NCBI RefSeq assembly: GCF_030718935.1
Contig: NZ_CP132194.1
Span: 2,976,001-3,040,000, forward strand
Reading direction: 5' to 3'
DNA: 64,000 nt
From: Psychrobacter sp. M13
GTDB taxonomy: Bacteria > Pseudomonadota > Gammaproteobacteria > Pseudomonadales > Moraxellaceae
Positions within the stretch are counted from its first letter, which is position 1; each line of letters opens with the position of its first letter. A model generated the notes under the pieces. That model did not search any database and had not been told where the DNA came from. It saw nothing but the letters and a program-made list of their open reading frames with translations. Of this stretch, positions 27,784-37,045 are shown one piece after another. Made by a program: the position numbers and the translations under genes.

Positions 27784-28800
27784 TCACTTGCTTGGTTTTC
27801 GCCGTCCGCTACGAAATACATAGCTATCATCATAAAATCTAGGATCAGCGTTCTCTGACCAAAAGTGTGGCACGCCCAAAATAGGTAATGGTGCAAGTTG
27901 ACGCGGGGTTATATCATGCTTTGATAATAATTTATCCATGTATATGACAAGCTGGTCATCCAAATAAGAGATGCGCTCAGGCAAAGATAATGCAAAGAAA
28001 TCAGCCGCTACATTAATAACCACGCTATGCGCACACAAAGGTTTGCGCGGTTGTATTAACTGTTCGAGCAAGGCATGACCAAAAATATAAACGGCAGCTT
28101 GAGAATGTGTATCACGTTTTTTGGGATTATCCCACTTATCACGCGGTACAACTAAACTTGCCTGCCAGTCAAAATTAATCAATGCCTCACCTATATTAGG
28201 GTCAGCGGTCACGAGTATCGCACCATTTTCGTCAAAGACAGTGATAGTATCGCGTACTCGCCCGCGTCTTGCACCTTTACCATCCTCATGACACGCTGCA
28301 ATCTCTAGCATATGATAATAATTTAGTAGCGCTTTAGTTTTAGGAAAAGTTAGCCAAATGCTACCGCTAAATAAATCATGCAAATTATCTCGCGTTGGAA
28401 TTTTGCCTGTGCTACCAATAAACTGCTCATAACCTATACCCTCTGGTAAAGCGTTTTGCGAGACAAACTTTAAACGATAATCTTGATTGTCTTCTATAGG
28501 TTGAGTGGTCGGCAATGGAGTTTGGCAGTCTTCACTTTGCCACTTTAAAGCTGTATTTAATACTTTGGCAATGACATCTATTTGAGTATCTAAGCTAGCA
28601 GTATTAGCTAGTTGCTTATCGGCTTTATTAACATTAGCGTTAGCATCACTCAGCTGCTTTATAGTGGCACTTAGATAGCTTAATTGATTTATGTGAGCCA
28701 ACCAAGGCGCTTGCCAGTCGATAGGAGCAAAGCTTGCATCAAGTTGATTATAAGAATAAGAGCTTGAGAAATCGTTATTAATCGAGTTAGCAATAGTCAT
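27784..28800 (-). CDS. DUF3025 family protein
   Basis: The 338-residue cytoplasmic protein has an N-terminal FAPIDWQAPWLAHI (about 25-38) and a C-terminal FWSENADPRFYDDSYVFR followed by GRRKP, which are marks of the DUF3025 family in proteobacteria. An insertion rich in Asn/Ala/Asp (about 45-70) seems linker-like. Function is unknown. It is a single gene, divergent from the YdjM-like gene. Confidence 0.78.
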   Translation of the reverse strand: MTIANSINNDFSSSYSYNQLDASFAPIDWQAPWLAHINQLSYLSATIKQLSDANANVNKADKQLANTASLDTQIDVIAKVLNTALKWQSEDCQTPLPTTQPIEDNQDYRLKFVSQNALPEGIGYEQFIGSTGKIPTRDNLHDLFSGSIWLTFPKTKALLNYYHMLEIAACHEDGKGARRGRVRDTITVFDENGAILVTADPNIGEALINFDWQASLVVPRDKWDNPKKRDTHSQAAVYIFGHALLEQLIQPRKPLCAHSVVINVAADFFALSLPERISYLDDQLVIYMDKLLSKHDITPRQLAPLPILGVPHFWSENADPRFYDDSYVFRSGRRKPSK

Positions 28801-28917
28801 AATTAGAATCTCAAAATAAGTATCTTAGAGTCTGTAGTAGATTGGCCTATGGTATCATAGGGCGCTTTTTTAATAGCAGCTGACCTCTTATTTAGAGCAC
28901 TACTCGAGACCCTTTTT

Positions 28918-29634
28918 ATGGCCAATTTCAACACCCATCTTAATGGCGCATTTGCCGTGAGTGGTATCGCCGCTTTGACCATTTATAAAACTGGGTTGAT
29001 AGATGATTCGGGGTTTTTGATGTGCGTAGCGCTCGGCACGATAGGTGGACTCTTACCTGATTTGGATTCGGACAACTCGACACCGATCAAGCTTGGCTTT
29101 AATCTAGCTTCCTTTATGTTTGCTTTTGGGCTAGTGATGCACTGGCGTGATGAGTTAAGCCTATTAGCACTTATGGCGTTATGGCTGGCGGGCTATGGTT
29201 TTATGCGCTACGTAGTGTTTTATATCTTTACCACCATGACGGTGCATCGCGGGGTCATTCATTCGGTGCCTTATATGGCAATCCTAGGTCTAGGGCTGAC
29301 TTGCTTGAGTTATTTTGTCATGGATAATGCTCTGACTACCAGCTGGTTTTATGGGCTATTTCTGTTTGGTGGCGCACTGGTACATCTAAGCCTTGATGAG
29401 CTATATAGCGTTAATTTATCAGGCATGAAAATGAAGCGCTCTTCAGGTACCGCGATGAAGTTCTATCAGCATCGGGACAAATGGTGGTATTTATTGTTAT
29501 ATGCTGTGCTTGCACTGCTAGTATATTTTGCCCCACCTTTTGAGCCGTTTTGGGAACAAGTGCACGACCCAGCGCCATGGGCTCAGCTTAGAGTAGGTAT
29601 GTTACCGAATATCCTAGAAGACTATTTTCGTTAA
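28918..29634 (+). CDS. YdjM-type inner-membrane protein (predicted metal-dependent hydrolase family)
   Basis: The 238-residue membrane protein starts MANFNTHLNGAFAVSG and carries GGLLPDLDSDNS, TVHRGVIHSVPY and HLSLDELYSV, the His/Asp motifs of the YdjM/DUF457 family. Five or more hydrophobic segments are present. The conserved His and Asp residues suggest a metal site facing the membrane interface, but no substrate is established. Its 3' end is followed by a pair of GTAGGGTGC repeats. Confidence 0.8.
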   Translation: MANFNTHLNGAFAVSGIAALTIYKTGLIDDSGFLMCVALGTIGGLLPDLDSDNSTPIKLGFNLASFMFAFGLVMHWRDELSLLALMALWLAGYGFMRYVVFYIFTTMTVHRGVIHSVPYMAILGLGLTCLSYFVMDNALTTSWFYGLFLFGGALVHLSLDELYSVNLSGMKMKRSSGTAMKFYQHRDKWWYLLLYAVLALLVYFAPPFEPFWEQVHDPAPWAQLRVGMLPNILEDYFR

Positions 29635-29650
29635 GAGAAATTACTATTAT

Positions 29651-29673
29651 TTGTAGGGTGCTTTTTAAGCACC
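29651..29673 (+). repeat. GTAGGGTGC hairpin repeat, copy 3
   Basis: TTGTAGGGTGC then TTTTTAAGCACC; the GGTGCTT/AAGCACC hairpin is perfect. It starts 16 bases after the YdjM-like gene. An inverted copy follows at 29764. Confidence 0.8.
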
Positions 29674-29763
29674 AGAAAGCTATTGGTGTAAAAATTACTT
29701 TATTCAACTTTCAAATAAAACCCTTTAAGTAAATATTTCTATTATTAAAATTTCATTCTAAAT

Positions 29764-29786
29764 GGTGCATGGAATGCACCCTACGA
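29764..29786 (-). repeat. GTAGGGTGC hairpin repeat, copy 4 (inverted)
   Basis: GGTGCATGGAATGCACCCTACGA is inverted relative to copy 3. Together the two enclose 90 bp of AT-rich DNA without a gene, so the pair forms a 136-bp MITE-like unit between two plus-strand genes. Confidence 0.8.
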
Positions 29787-29811
29787 TAAACTACATCAAG
29801 TCAGAGTTATT

Positions 29812-30363
29812 ATGCAACTATGCCCTTGCCAAGTCTCGCCAAAGTTAGATTTCTTAATACAGCCCATAGCTTATAGCGACTGCTGTCAGCCGTATCACGA
29901 TAGTTTACTTGATAACAGTAGTGATAAAGCTGATGGTATCAAAGCCGAAAGTGCTGAGCGTCTCATGCGTACGCGTTATAGTGCTTTTGTGTTGGTGAAG
30001 CCAGAATATATCGTCAAGACTACTTTACCTGCGCAGCAAGCATTACTTGATACTAAGTCTATAGAATCATGGGCACGTGAGACCAATTGGGCAGGATTAG
30101 AGATTGTCAGTCATACTGCAAAGCTAGGTAAGCGTCATGCACAAGTTGAGTTTAAAGCGTTTTATACCCAGTCAAAAGGGCAGCCTGATGGTCAGCAAGC
30201 TGCGCATCATGAATTATCTAGTTTCGTAAAGGTAAAAGATAAAACAAGCGAGCGCTGGTACTTTTTAGATCCGACTGTTGATATGAGTGTTAGTCAAAAA
30301 CAGCCGTGTATTTGTGGGTCTGGGGAGAAGTTTAAGCGCTGTTGTGGGGTTTATTTGGGTTGA
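29812..30363 (+). CDS. YchJ-family protein with SEC-C zinc motifs
   Basis: The 183-residue cytoplasmic protein has a Cys motif at both ends. At the N-terminus there is CPCQ followed by Tyr-Ser-Asp-Cys-Cys-Gln-Pro-Tyr-His. At the C-terminus there is CICGSGEKFKRCCG, a SEC-C zinc-binding motif. Between them ERLMRTRYSAFVL and LDPTVDMSVSQ match the YchJ family (UPF0225), which has an NTF2-like core. The biochemical function is not known. Confidence 0.88.
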   Translation: MQLCPCQVSPKLDFLIQPIAYSDCCQPYHDSLLDNSSDKADGIKAESAERLMRTRYSAFVLVKPEYIVKTTLPAQQALLDTKSIESWARETNWAGLEIVSHTAKLGKRHAQVEFKAFYTQSKGQPDGQQAAHHELSSFVKVKDKTSERWYFLDPTVDMSVSQKQPCICGSGEKFKRCCGVYLG

Positions 30364-30528
30364 TTCTTCTCTCACAATTTGATACTTCTCTCTCAAATTA
30401 TACATACGCTACATCAATATTTTTACAAAATATCTATTTATATCATATACTTATAAATAAGTAATATTTTACCTCTCTCTTAATCAAGCTCTTTCTCTCT
30501 CAAAGTTCTCTCATTTGAGGTGCTTCTC
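30364..30528. repeat. Cluster of GAGAGAA motifs after the AlbA_2 gene
   Basis: In this 165-bp gap the motif TTCTCTC (GAGAGAA on the minus strand) recurs five or six times, often as CTTCTCTCTCAAA. The last units reach the 3' end of the minus-strand AlbA_2 gene. The spacing is irregular, so it is not a simple microsatellite. Confidence 0.55.
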
Positions 30529-32190
30529 TCATCTCATAACCCATTTTGAATGTTTACCTGCTCCAATATTTTTAATTTTTTCCATTTTTCTGAGTTTTGT
30601 CAATAGATGACCTACTTTAGTAACTTTCTGTTTTTCATCAAGAATCTCACTAAGCTTAGGCAATAATAAGTTATCAATTTCAGGTCTTGTAGCTTGACTG
30701 TACTTACCTATAAAATCTAAGATAAGTTGCATATAGAAAGTATCATCTTGAATTCTATTACGTATATATTTAGCTTTTTTGTTGGTAGCTTCTGCCACTG
30801 ATGAAGACACATAGTAATTAGGTCTCCGTCCCTCTATGAGATTCTTTCGTTGTAACTCTTTAGCCATTTCTTTAGAAATATCCTGACTCTTTTGAACCCT
30901 ATCTAATGCTATAATTTCCATTAATGATAGGTCTGTATTTTTAATCAATAATTTACTATAAGCAGGATCAACAACATCTCCATATATAACCAATCTTACT
31001 GTTTGAGGCATAGTCAAATCATAGTCAGGTAAAGGTAAATAGCGCTTTGCCTGTTTCTCATACATTTCATGAACACCATAGCCCATTGTATCAATCATAT
31101 TAAGTTGAACCATAGATTGCGCGAGCTTAAAGTTACGATATTTTTTTGGCCTTCTATCTCCTGATATATAATCCACAGGCTTACCATCAAAAAAGCTTCC
31201 TTCACTTTCAAAGATTAAACGATCTGTTTTCTCAGACACAATAATCCTAGAATGCTTGGTATAGTCTTGATGAGCAATACAATTATGTAATGCCTCTAAC
31301 ACAACACGTTGATTGTATTTATCAATCTCGACGGGAATCAATTCATTGTCAGGTAAAATTCGTATCTGAAAATTACGTATTTTTTGATAGAGCTGTGTTG
31401 ATGTTAGTAGGAAAGGTGGATAGAAATGTTCATAAGCTCGCTCTTCTGCTTCTAGGCTCCATACCATTGTTGCTGGATGAGGAGAAAGGAGGCGAACTGA
31501 CTCTGGTTTTCCAAGAAGTAAGAGTGTAGCTCTAGTAATTTTACCGTTTTCAATTAATCTAGCTTTGTTCAAAAAATCTTCATCGCTAAGCTCAAGTAAC
31601 ATCTTGCTTTCAAATCTTTGACCCGTTTTTCTAGAAAAACCTTGTTTAGCCTTAATTAGAGCATCTGGATCTAAATCGTCCATCGTCGCTTCTAATACTA
31701 CTTGTGCTGACCAATCTATCCATTTCTCTTGTTGATTAATCTCATTTAACTTATCTAATCCTAGCGCTACTAAGCTCTCACCAGCTCTAGCGTAATGATG
31801 TCCGTTGTAAGATATTGGCGAACCTTTAGGCGCTGCTGGAACTTGAAACATAACAACATTACCCTTGTGATGTTTCAACTCAAAAATATTTCTAAAAGTG
31901 ACTGTTGGTTGCATCTCTTGAGAAATTTGCTGACTCACTGCTTGTATACGTTCAGAGTTATTAGCTTTGTAATCTGTGCCAATAACTTGTCTAGTTTTAT
32001 CATCAATACCAAATACCAACCAGCCAAATTTTTGCGCGCGCAAATTAGCTTCATTAGCTATCGCTGAAAAATATTTTCCAATATCTGATAAAGAGAACTC
32101 TTTTTTACCTCGCTTAAATTCAACGACTTCGCTTTCCCAGTCTTTAATGAGGGTATCTAATATCGCCAACAGATCATCATGATTCATCAT
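30529..32190 (-). CDS. ATP-binding protein with N-terminal AlbA_2 (Schlafen-like) domain
   Basis: The 553-residue cytoplasmic protein has an AlbA_2 domain (about 14-145; VVEFKRGKKEFSLSDIGKYFSAIAN and later GWLVFGIDD, YNGHHYARAGES), a middle part with LEALHNCIAHQDYTKHS (about 295-410) matching the HATPase_c_4 region, and a C-terminal winged-helix-like end. Proteins of this build are called RNA-binding or transcriptional regulators, and several are linked to phage defence islands, but no role is proven here. Low GC compared with neighbours suggests acquisition. The stop lies 6 bp from the glutamine amidotransferase gene start. Confidence 0.8.
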   Translation of the reverse strand: MMNHDDLLAILDTLIKDWESEVVEFKRGKKEFSLSDIGKYFSAIANEANLRAQKFGWLVFGIDDKTRQVIGTDYKANNSERIQAVSQQISQEMQPTVTFRNIFELKHHKGNVVMFQVPAAPKGSPISYNGHHYARAGESLVALGLDKLNEINQQEKWIDWSAQVVLEATMDDLDPDALIKAKQGFSRKTGQRFESKMLLELSDEDFLNKARLIENGKITRATLLLLGKPESVRLLSPHPATMVWSLEAEERAYEHFYPPFLLTSTQLYQKIRNFQIRILPDNELIPVEIDKYNQRVVLEALHNCIAHQDYTKHSRIIVSEKTDRLIFESEGSFFDGKPVDYISGDRRPKKYRNFKLAQSMVQLNMIDTMGYGVHEMYEKQAKRYLPLPDYDLTMPQTVRLVIYGDVVDPAYSKLLIKNTDLSLMEIIALDRVQKSQDISKEMAKELQRKNLIEGRRPNYYVSSSVAEATNKKAKYIRNRIQDDTFYMQLILDFIGKYSQATRPEIDNLLLPKLSEILDEKQKVTKVGHLLTKLRKMEKIKNIGAGKHSKWVMR

Positions 32191-32196
32191 TCACCC

Positions 32197-33096
32197 CTAA
32201 ACACTCGCCCCAACCGATCGTGCAATAGCTATCCCTTCGTCAATCGTTAAAAACTTACGCTGGCTTGGACTGTCTTTAAATAGAATATCGCCATCTCGAA
32301 AGATGATGCATTCGTTGACGGCCAGCTGTTGCCATTTTTCATTTTTGGTCAAGGGTACGGTGACTAAGATAGTGACTTTATCAGTATCAGTGGTCACATC
32401 ACCAAAGTTAATCGCCAGCTCATCATCAGCCAACTCCGCCTTGCCAAATGGCGCTTGACGGGTGAGATAAAACAATAAGCTACCCGCATAAGCCAGTTGC
32501 CAATTGCCATTAGATATCAGGCAATTAAACAGCCCATTGGCCGATAGATAACGGCATTGAGTGGTCAGAAAGTTGAATAGAGTCCGATCATCAGGACGCG
32601 ATTTAAAGCTGCTCTTAAGGCGATTGATTAAGTAGCAAAATGCCATTTCAGAATCAGTAGTACCGACAGGCTGGCAGTATTCAGCATTGCCATTGTCTTG
32701 CAAACGCTGACAGCGCTGAATAAAAGACTTATTCATCTGTCCATTATGCGCAAATACCCACTGCTCGCCCCATACTTCACGGACAAAGGGATGGGTGTTA
32801 GCCAAGCAGTTTTGACCTTGAGTGGCCTTACGGATATGAGCGATGACATTTATCGCCTTGATCGGATAGTTATTGACCAAATCTGCGACAGGCGACTCAT
32901 GGCTAGGGCGATTATCATGGAACAGACGCAGCCCCGTTGAAGCGTTATTATTGTCAGCGCAGTCACTACGCTCAAAAAACGCAATACCAAAACCATCTTC
33001 GTGGCTGTCCGTCACGCCGCCGCGCCGACGAAACCCTGCAAAGCTAAAGCCGATATCGGTTGGGACATTACAGTTCATACCTAAGAGTTGACACAT
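32197..33096 (-). CDS. Class II glutamine amidotransferase (YafJ-like), copy 1
   Basis: The 299-residue cytoplasmic protein begins MCQLLGMN; Cys2 becomes the N-terminal nucleophile in this family. RRRGGVTDSHEDGFGIAFF, AHIRKATQG and FAHNGQM follow in order, as in YafJ-type amidotransferases whose acceptor substrate is unknown. The gene lies directly after the DUF2007 gene (no gap) and 6 bp before the AlbA_2 gene. A paralogue lies at 35036-35884, beyond thrB. Confidence 0.87.
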   Translation of the reverse strand: MCQLLGMNCNVPTDIGFSFAGFRRRGGVTDSHEDGFGIAFFERSDCADNNNASTGLRLFHDNRPSHESPVADLVNNYPIKAINVIAHIRKATQGQNCLANTHPFVREVWGEQWVFAHNGQMNKSFIQRCQRLQDNGNAEYCQPVGTTDSEMAFCYLINRLKSSFKSRPDDRTLFNFLTTQCRYLSANGLFNCLISNGNWQLAYAGSLLFYLTRQAPFGKAELADDELAINFGDVTTDTDKVTILVTVPLTKNEKWQQLAVNECIIFRDGDILFKDSPSQRKFLTIDEGIAIARSVGASV

Positions 33097-33432
33097 TTAC
33101 AGAGTACCGCCTTTATTCATTGTGCTGCTATCGCTTATCGCTTGGCTTGATGAAGTGTCGTTACTGATACCTAATTCGGCATCACTCATCTGAGCGAGCA
33201 GGCTTGCGCCATCAGCACCATCATTATTGACGCTTTGTAGGATGTGCTGAGCTTGTGCTAGATCGGTTTTTTCAACCCACAATACAATGCCAGAGTTCAT
33301 GCCTGGTATAGCGCTCAGCGGTTGCAACGAAACCGTAACGCCATTATTGCGTAATAGGTTAGCATGTAGCTCGCCTTGCATATTGGTGTCGTAGCGCGCC
33401 AGCTGGTGCCAATTGTCAGCTTCATTAGTCAT
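33097..33432 (-). CDS. DUF2007 domain protein
   Basis: From the ATG at 33432 this is a 111-residue cytoplasmic protein; AAGGA seven bases before this codon favours it over the longer frame from 33534. The N-terminal 70 residues (WHQLARYDTNMQGELHANLLR, LWVEKTDLAQAQHIL) match DUF2007, a small ferredoxin-like fold thought to take part in signalling, without proven function. The tail is Ser/Asp-rich. It abuts the amidotransferase gene, with which it is probably co-expressed. Confidence 0.72.
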   Translation of the reverse strand: MTNEADNWHQLARYDTNMQGELHANLLRNNGVTVSLQPLSAIPGMNSGIVLWVEKTDLAQAQHILQSVNNDGADGASLLAQMSDAELGISNDTSSSQAISDSSTMNKGGTL

Positions 33433-33570
33433 AAGGGTATCCTTAGATTCTGCAAGATTGGGTTCTGCGTGCTTAGCCATTGCAAGACTTGGAAATCTGT
33501 AAGTGGCTAAGACTTTAAGAATAGATAAGGTCAATTCAGAATAGGCCTATACAAAAGGATGAGAATAAAA

Positions 33571-34800
33571 TTAAACCAATTGATTCATTGTATATTCTTT
33601 GACTACTACTGTGTGAGTAGCATCCACATTTAACGATTTATTTAAGCGATCGCGTGCCTGCTCAGCTTGTATTACCGTGCTAAAAACACCTTTTATCTTA
33701 TTATCCTGTTCACTATCGATAACAACGTAAACGCAGTCTTTTGTTTTTTCGACATGTGAGAAGTGATAAGCAGCAAGACGTTTCATCAAATCAGGGTTTT
33801 TTACCATGATATTGTCGCCCGTACGGCCCTCGGTGCGATTGTAATGAATCACATTAAGGCGCAGTAGCCAGAATATCACCGCCGCTTTGACAAGCATCAC
33901 CGGTAGCGCCTGTTTCTCATCAAAGTTAAGCACGCGCTTAGACTCATATCCCTTTAAAAAAGCGCTCATTTTACTACGGTCAAAATTTACCGTCTCGCCT
34001 TGCTCAGCATCGCCCCAAGTCGTACAAAAGTCATTGATAGTGATGGCAATATCCATCACATAATGATCGACACTGACCTCAGTAAAATCAAGTAAGCCCG
34101 TCAGTTTTGCATTGGCTTGTTGACCATTGTTAGAGGGCAAATTCTGTGCTGGCAGGTTTTGTGATGGTAAGTCCCACAAGGTATTATCAGCAAACATATC
34201 AAGATGACACAGACCTTTTGGCAAGGTATCAAGTGGCAAATCCGTATAAGACTGCCAAATATCACCCATCAGTTTGGCTTCATCACCAGGCATAAATTGA
34301 ATTTCGCGATCACGAACCTCACTCCAGGGATAAAGCGCTACGCCATAATCCTCGCTTGGTTGCAGCGCCTGCAAGGTTTCATGCAGCAGGGCTAACGCTG
34401 CGCCAATCTCGTGACACATCGCTTGGGTAGTTTGCTTGGGATGTGCGCCAGCTAAGCAAGGCACTAAGGTAATGGCTTTATTATCGTAATGGATGACGTA
34501 GCTTTTTTGGTTCGTATTATCATCTGCTTTATCATTGACTAGAGCCAATGGCGCAGCAACGGGCAGTTTACCTTGCAATTGATTAAGAATAACCGCCATT
34601 TTTTCGATATCACTTGGTGGACGCTCTTCAAACAAGGTGAAGACATAAGAGTGATCGCCATCGTTATCATCCGTGGTTTGAATAAACCAGTTTGAGTTTT
34701 TGATACCTTGGGTAATAGGAATAGCACGGGCAAAAGATACGCCAAAGTTTTGACAAAATGCAGCAAATTGCTCATTAGTAAGTTGAGTATAGACGGACAT
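33571..34800 (-). CDS. thrB: Homoserine kinase, phosphotransferase type, with C-terminal extension
   Basis: Phosphorylates homoserine with ATP in threonine synthesis. The protein is of the APH/choline-kinase fold: GIKNSNWFIQT and FTLFEERPP near the N-terminus, HLDMFADNTLW (Brenner motif), and DFTEVSVDHYVMDIA for the metal-binding Asp. At 409 residues it exceeds the usual length (about 320) through an Asn/Gln-rich insert near residues 218-235 and a C-terminal addition of about 60 residues (from CVYVVIDSEQDNK) that looks like a small separate alpha/beta domain. Neighbours are two amidotransferase paralogues. Confidence 0.85.
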   Translation of the reverse strand: MSVYTQLTNEQFAAFCQNFGVSFARAIPITQGIKNSNWFIQTTDDNDGDHSYVFTLFEERPPSDIEKMAVILNQLQGKLPVAAPLALVNDKADDNTNQKSYVIHYDNKAITLVPCLAGAHPKQTTQAMCHEIGAALALLHETLQALQPSEDYGVALYPWSEVRDREIQFMPGDEAKLMGDIWQSYTDLPLDTLPKGLCHLDMFADNTLWDLPSQNLPAQNLPSNNGQQANAKLTGLLDFTEVSVDHYVMDIAITINDFCTTWGDAEQGETVNFDRSKMSAFLKGYESKRVLNFDEKQALPVMLVKAAVIFWLLRLNVIHYNRTEGRTGDNIMVKNPDLMKRLAAYHFSHVEKTKDCVYVVIDSEQDNKIKGVFSTVIQAEQARDRLNKSLNVDATHTVVVKEYTMNQLV

Positions 34801-35035
34801 GGGCGCTCTCGTAAAAATTAATGAATGAATGGAGATATTGAATAATTTAGAATAAGGCTATTATACCTAAAATTGTTAAGCTTACACCTTGATGCGGCAA
34901 CTACCTTTATTATTCAAAGTTATTTGGCTTTTAAGGTTGATATCGTCACCATTACTCCATCACAGTTTAGAATAAGCCTTAACAACATTTCCATTATGGT
35001 TTTTACTTTTTATTATAAAAACGACTGCGTACAAA

Positions 35036-35884
35036 CTACTTATTCTTAGCAATCTCTAAACCTTTTTCAATCGATAAATACTCAGGCGACTCTGGAATAT
35101 CTTGATAAATAATCTCGCCCTCAGCAAATATCACGCACTCATTAATAGCCAGCTGCTGCCAATTCTCATCACTGGTTAATGGCGTAGTCGCAAGTATAGT
35201 AATCACATCGTCAGACTTGTTAACTTGAGCGAAATCGATAGTGATATCAGCGTCTATGAGAGTCGCTGAGCCAAACGGCGCTTGCCGAGTGACGTAAAAC
35301 AGTAAAGTTGTCGCATAACTCAGTAGCCAATCGCCATTAGATAATAGACAGTTAAAAAGACCATAACCAGCCAAAAATCGACACTGCTTTGTCAAAAAGT
35401 CAAACATCGTCTTATCATCAGGCTTATGCTCAAAACGCTCTTTTAGCTGGTTAAGCAAATAGCAAAAGGCAAACTCGGAATCCGTATCGCCTACTGGGCA
35501 ATAATAGCGCGACACTCCTTGCTTGATAGCATCGTTATCACTCGCCTGCTTAATAGTCATTTTACCATTATGAGAAAACACCCAAGACTCGCCCCATATC
35601 TCACGAATAAAGGGATGAGCATTACGCAACAGACTATCATCTGACTTACGCAGATGCACGATAGTGGTTAAAGCTTTAACTTTAGTGAGGCTCACCAGTT
35701 CAGCAATTGGCGAGTCCATAGCCGCGCGATCATCACAATACAGTCGTAGCCCTGTCGGCTCAAAATAAGCCACGCCAAAGCCCTCAGTATGATCATCAGT
35801 CAAGCCGCCACGACAACGAAAGCCTGTAAAGGAAAAGCTAATATCGGCAGGGTTTTTGCTGTTCATAGCGAACAATTGACACAT
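35036..35884 (-). CDS. Class II glutamine amidotransferase (YafJ-like), copy 2
   Basis: The 282-residue protein is a paralogue of the product at 32197-33096, with the same order: MCQLFAMN (Cys2 nucleophile), GFRCRGGLTDDHTEGFGVAYF, HLRKSDD and FSHNGKM. Identity between the two is high by eye across most of the length, but many differences show an old duplication. It is a single gene, separated from thrB by 235 bp. Confidence 0.87.
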   Translation of the reverse strand: MCQLFAMNSKNPADISFSFTGFRCRGGLTDDHTEGFGVAYFEPTGLRLYCDDRAAMDSPIAELVSLTKVKALTTIVHLRKSDDSLLRNAHPFIREIWGESWVFSHNGKMTIKQASDNDAIKQGVSRYYCPVGDTDSEFAFCYLLNQLKERFEHKPDDKTMFDFLTKQCRFLAGYGLFNCLLSNGDWLLSYATTLLFYVTRQAPFGSATLIDADITIDFAQVNKSDDVITILATTPLTSDENWQQLAINECVIFAEGEIIYQDIPESPEYLSIEKGLEIAKNK

Positions 35885-36081
35885 AAGGAGCCTTAATATT
35901 TTTTTAAAATTTCAATTATCAAATTTTTGAACTTTGAGAGGTTAAACAATAACTTTATTATATATAAATTCAAATAAATGATAGTTAAAAGTTTTGTTAG
36001 CTTTGTAGTTTTAAGAAAATTAAAGTAGTTATAAAATAGATAGCTTAAATGTCGATTACCATGATATCAGCTTGCTAATTT

Positions 36082-36090
36082 TGGTAAAAT
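36082..36090 (+). promoter_or_regulatory. Candidate extended -10 promoter of hisF
   Basis: TGGTAAAAT contains the TG of extended -10 promoters and TAAAAT, 46 bases before the hisF start. A -35 box is not obvious. Confidence 0.4.
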
Positions 36091-36136
36091 GCATCGATAA
36101 ATACCTTTATGGTTTTAAATTAATAAGTGAGACCCT

Positions 36137-36919
36137 ATGCTAGCAAAACGTATTATTCCATGTTTGGATGTAGATAATGGTCGCGTGGTCAAAGGTGTGC
36201 AGTTCGTCGATATTATCGATGCAGGCGATCCTGTCGAAGTCGCTAGACGCTATAACGAACAAGGCGCTGATGAGATTACTTTTTTAGATATTACGGCGAC
36301 CAGCGACGCGCGTGATACTACCTATCATACGGTTGAGCGTATGGCAGAAAGCGTCTTTGTACCGCTAACTGTCGGTGGCGGCGTACGTAAGGTCGCTGAT
36401 ATCCGTAACCTGCTTAATGCAGGCGCAGATAAAGTGGCGATCAACTCAGCAGCTGTTTTTACTCCTGAATTCGTAGGGGAAGCGGCACAAAAATTTGGCA
36501 ACCAATGTATCGTCGTGGCTATCGATGCTAAGCAAGTCGCTGATATTATGATCGATGGTATCCTGCAACCACGTTGGGAAATCTTTACCCATGGCGGTCG
36601 TAAGTCGACAGGCATAGATGCGGTTGCTTGGGCGTCTAAAATGGCAGAGCTGGGCGCTGGTGAATTATTAGTCACTTCAATGGATGGGGATGGTACCAAA
36701 AAGGGCTACGATTTAGCCTTAATGAAGCAGATTACTAGCCATGTCAACGTACCAGTAATCGCTTCAGGTGGTGTCGGTAATTTGCAGCATTTAGCCGATG
36801 GCGTATTACAAGGTGGCGTCGATGCGGTACTTGCTGCTAGTATCTTTCACTTCGGTGAGCACACTGTTTTAGAGGCAAAGCGCTATATGGCAGCACAAGG
36901 TATACCGATGCGCCTATAA
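36137..36919 (+). CDS. hisF: Imidazole glycerol phosphate synthase cyclase subunit
   Basis: Forms imidazole glycerol phosphate and AICAR from PRFAR using ammonia delivered by HisH. The 260-residue (beta/alpha)8 barrel begins [20 protein letters not shown] with catalytic Asp11 in CLDVD; VGGGVR and [12 protein letters not shown] (second catalytic Asp) follow. It is separate from the other his genes, as often in Moraxellaceae. Confidence 0.96.
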   Translation: MLAKRIIPCLDVDNGRVVKGVQFVDIIDAGDPVEVARRYNEQGADEITFLDITATSDARDTTYHTVERMAESVFVPLTVGGGVRKVADIRNLLNAGADKVAINSAAVFTPEFVGEAAQKFGNQCIVVAIDAKQVADIMIDGILQPRWEIFTHGGRKSTGIDAVAWASKMAELGAGELLVTSMDGDGTKKGYDLALMKQITSHVNVPVIASGGVGNLQHLADGVLQGGVDAVLAASIFHFGEHTVLEAKRYMAAQGIPMRL

Positions 36920-37045
36920 GACAGTAGTGGCTGTGTAAAACACAATTTTATCTAGAAAAATGCTATCATAGCGCTACCTATTTATTGATGATAATTCATC
37001 TCAGCACATTTACGATAAAAACGATTCATAATAAAGGATAACTCT

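Noticed and set aside
30364..30528. CRISPR array from the repeated TTCTCTC motif
   Set aside because: Units are too short and irregularly spaced, and there are no spacers of equal length or cas genes.
36961..36969. TGCTATCAT as extended -10 promoter of ribH
   Set aside because: Only a partial match, and no -35 box or other support.
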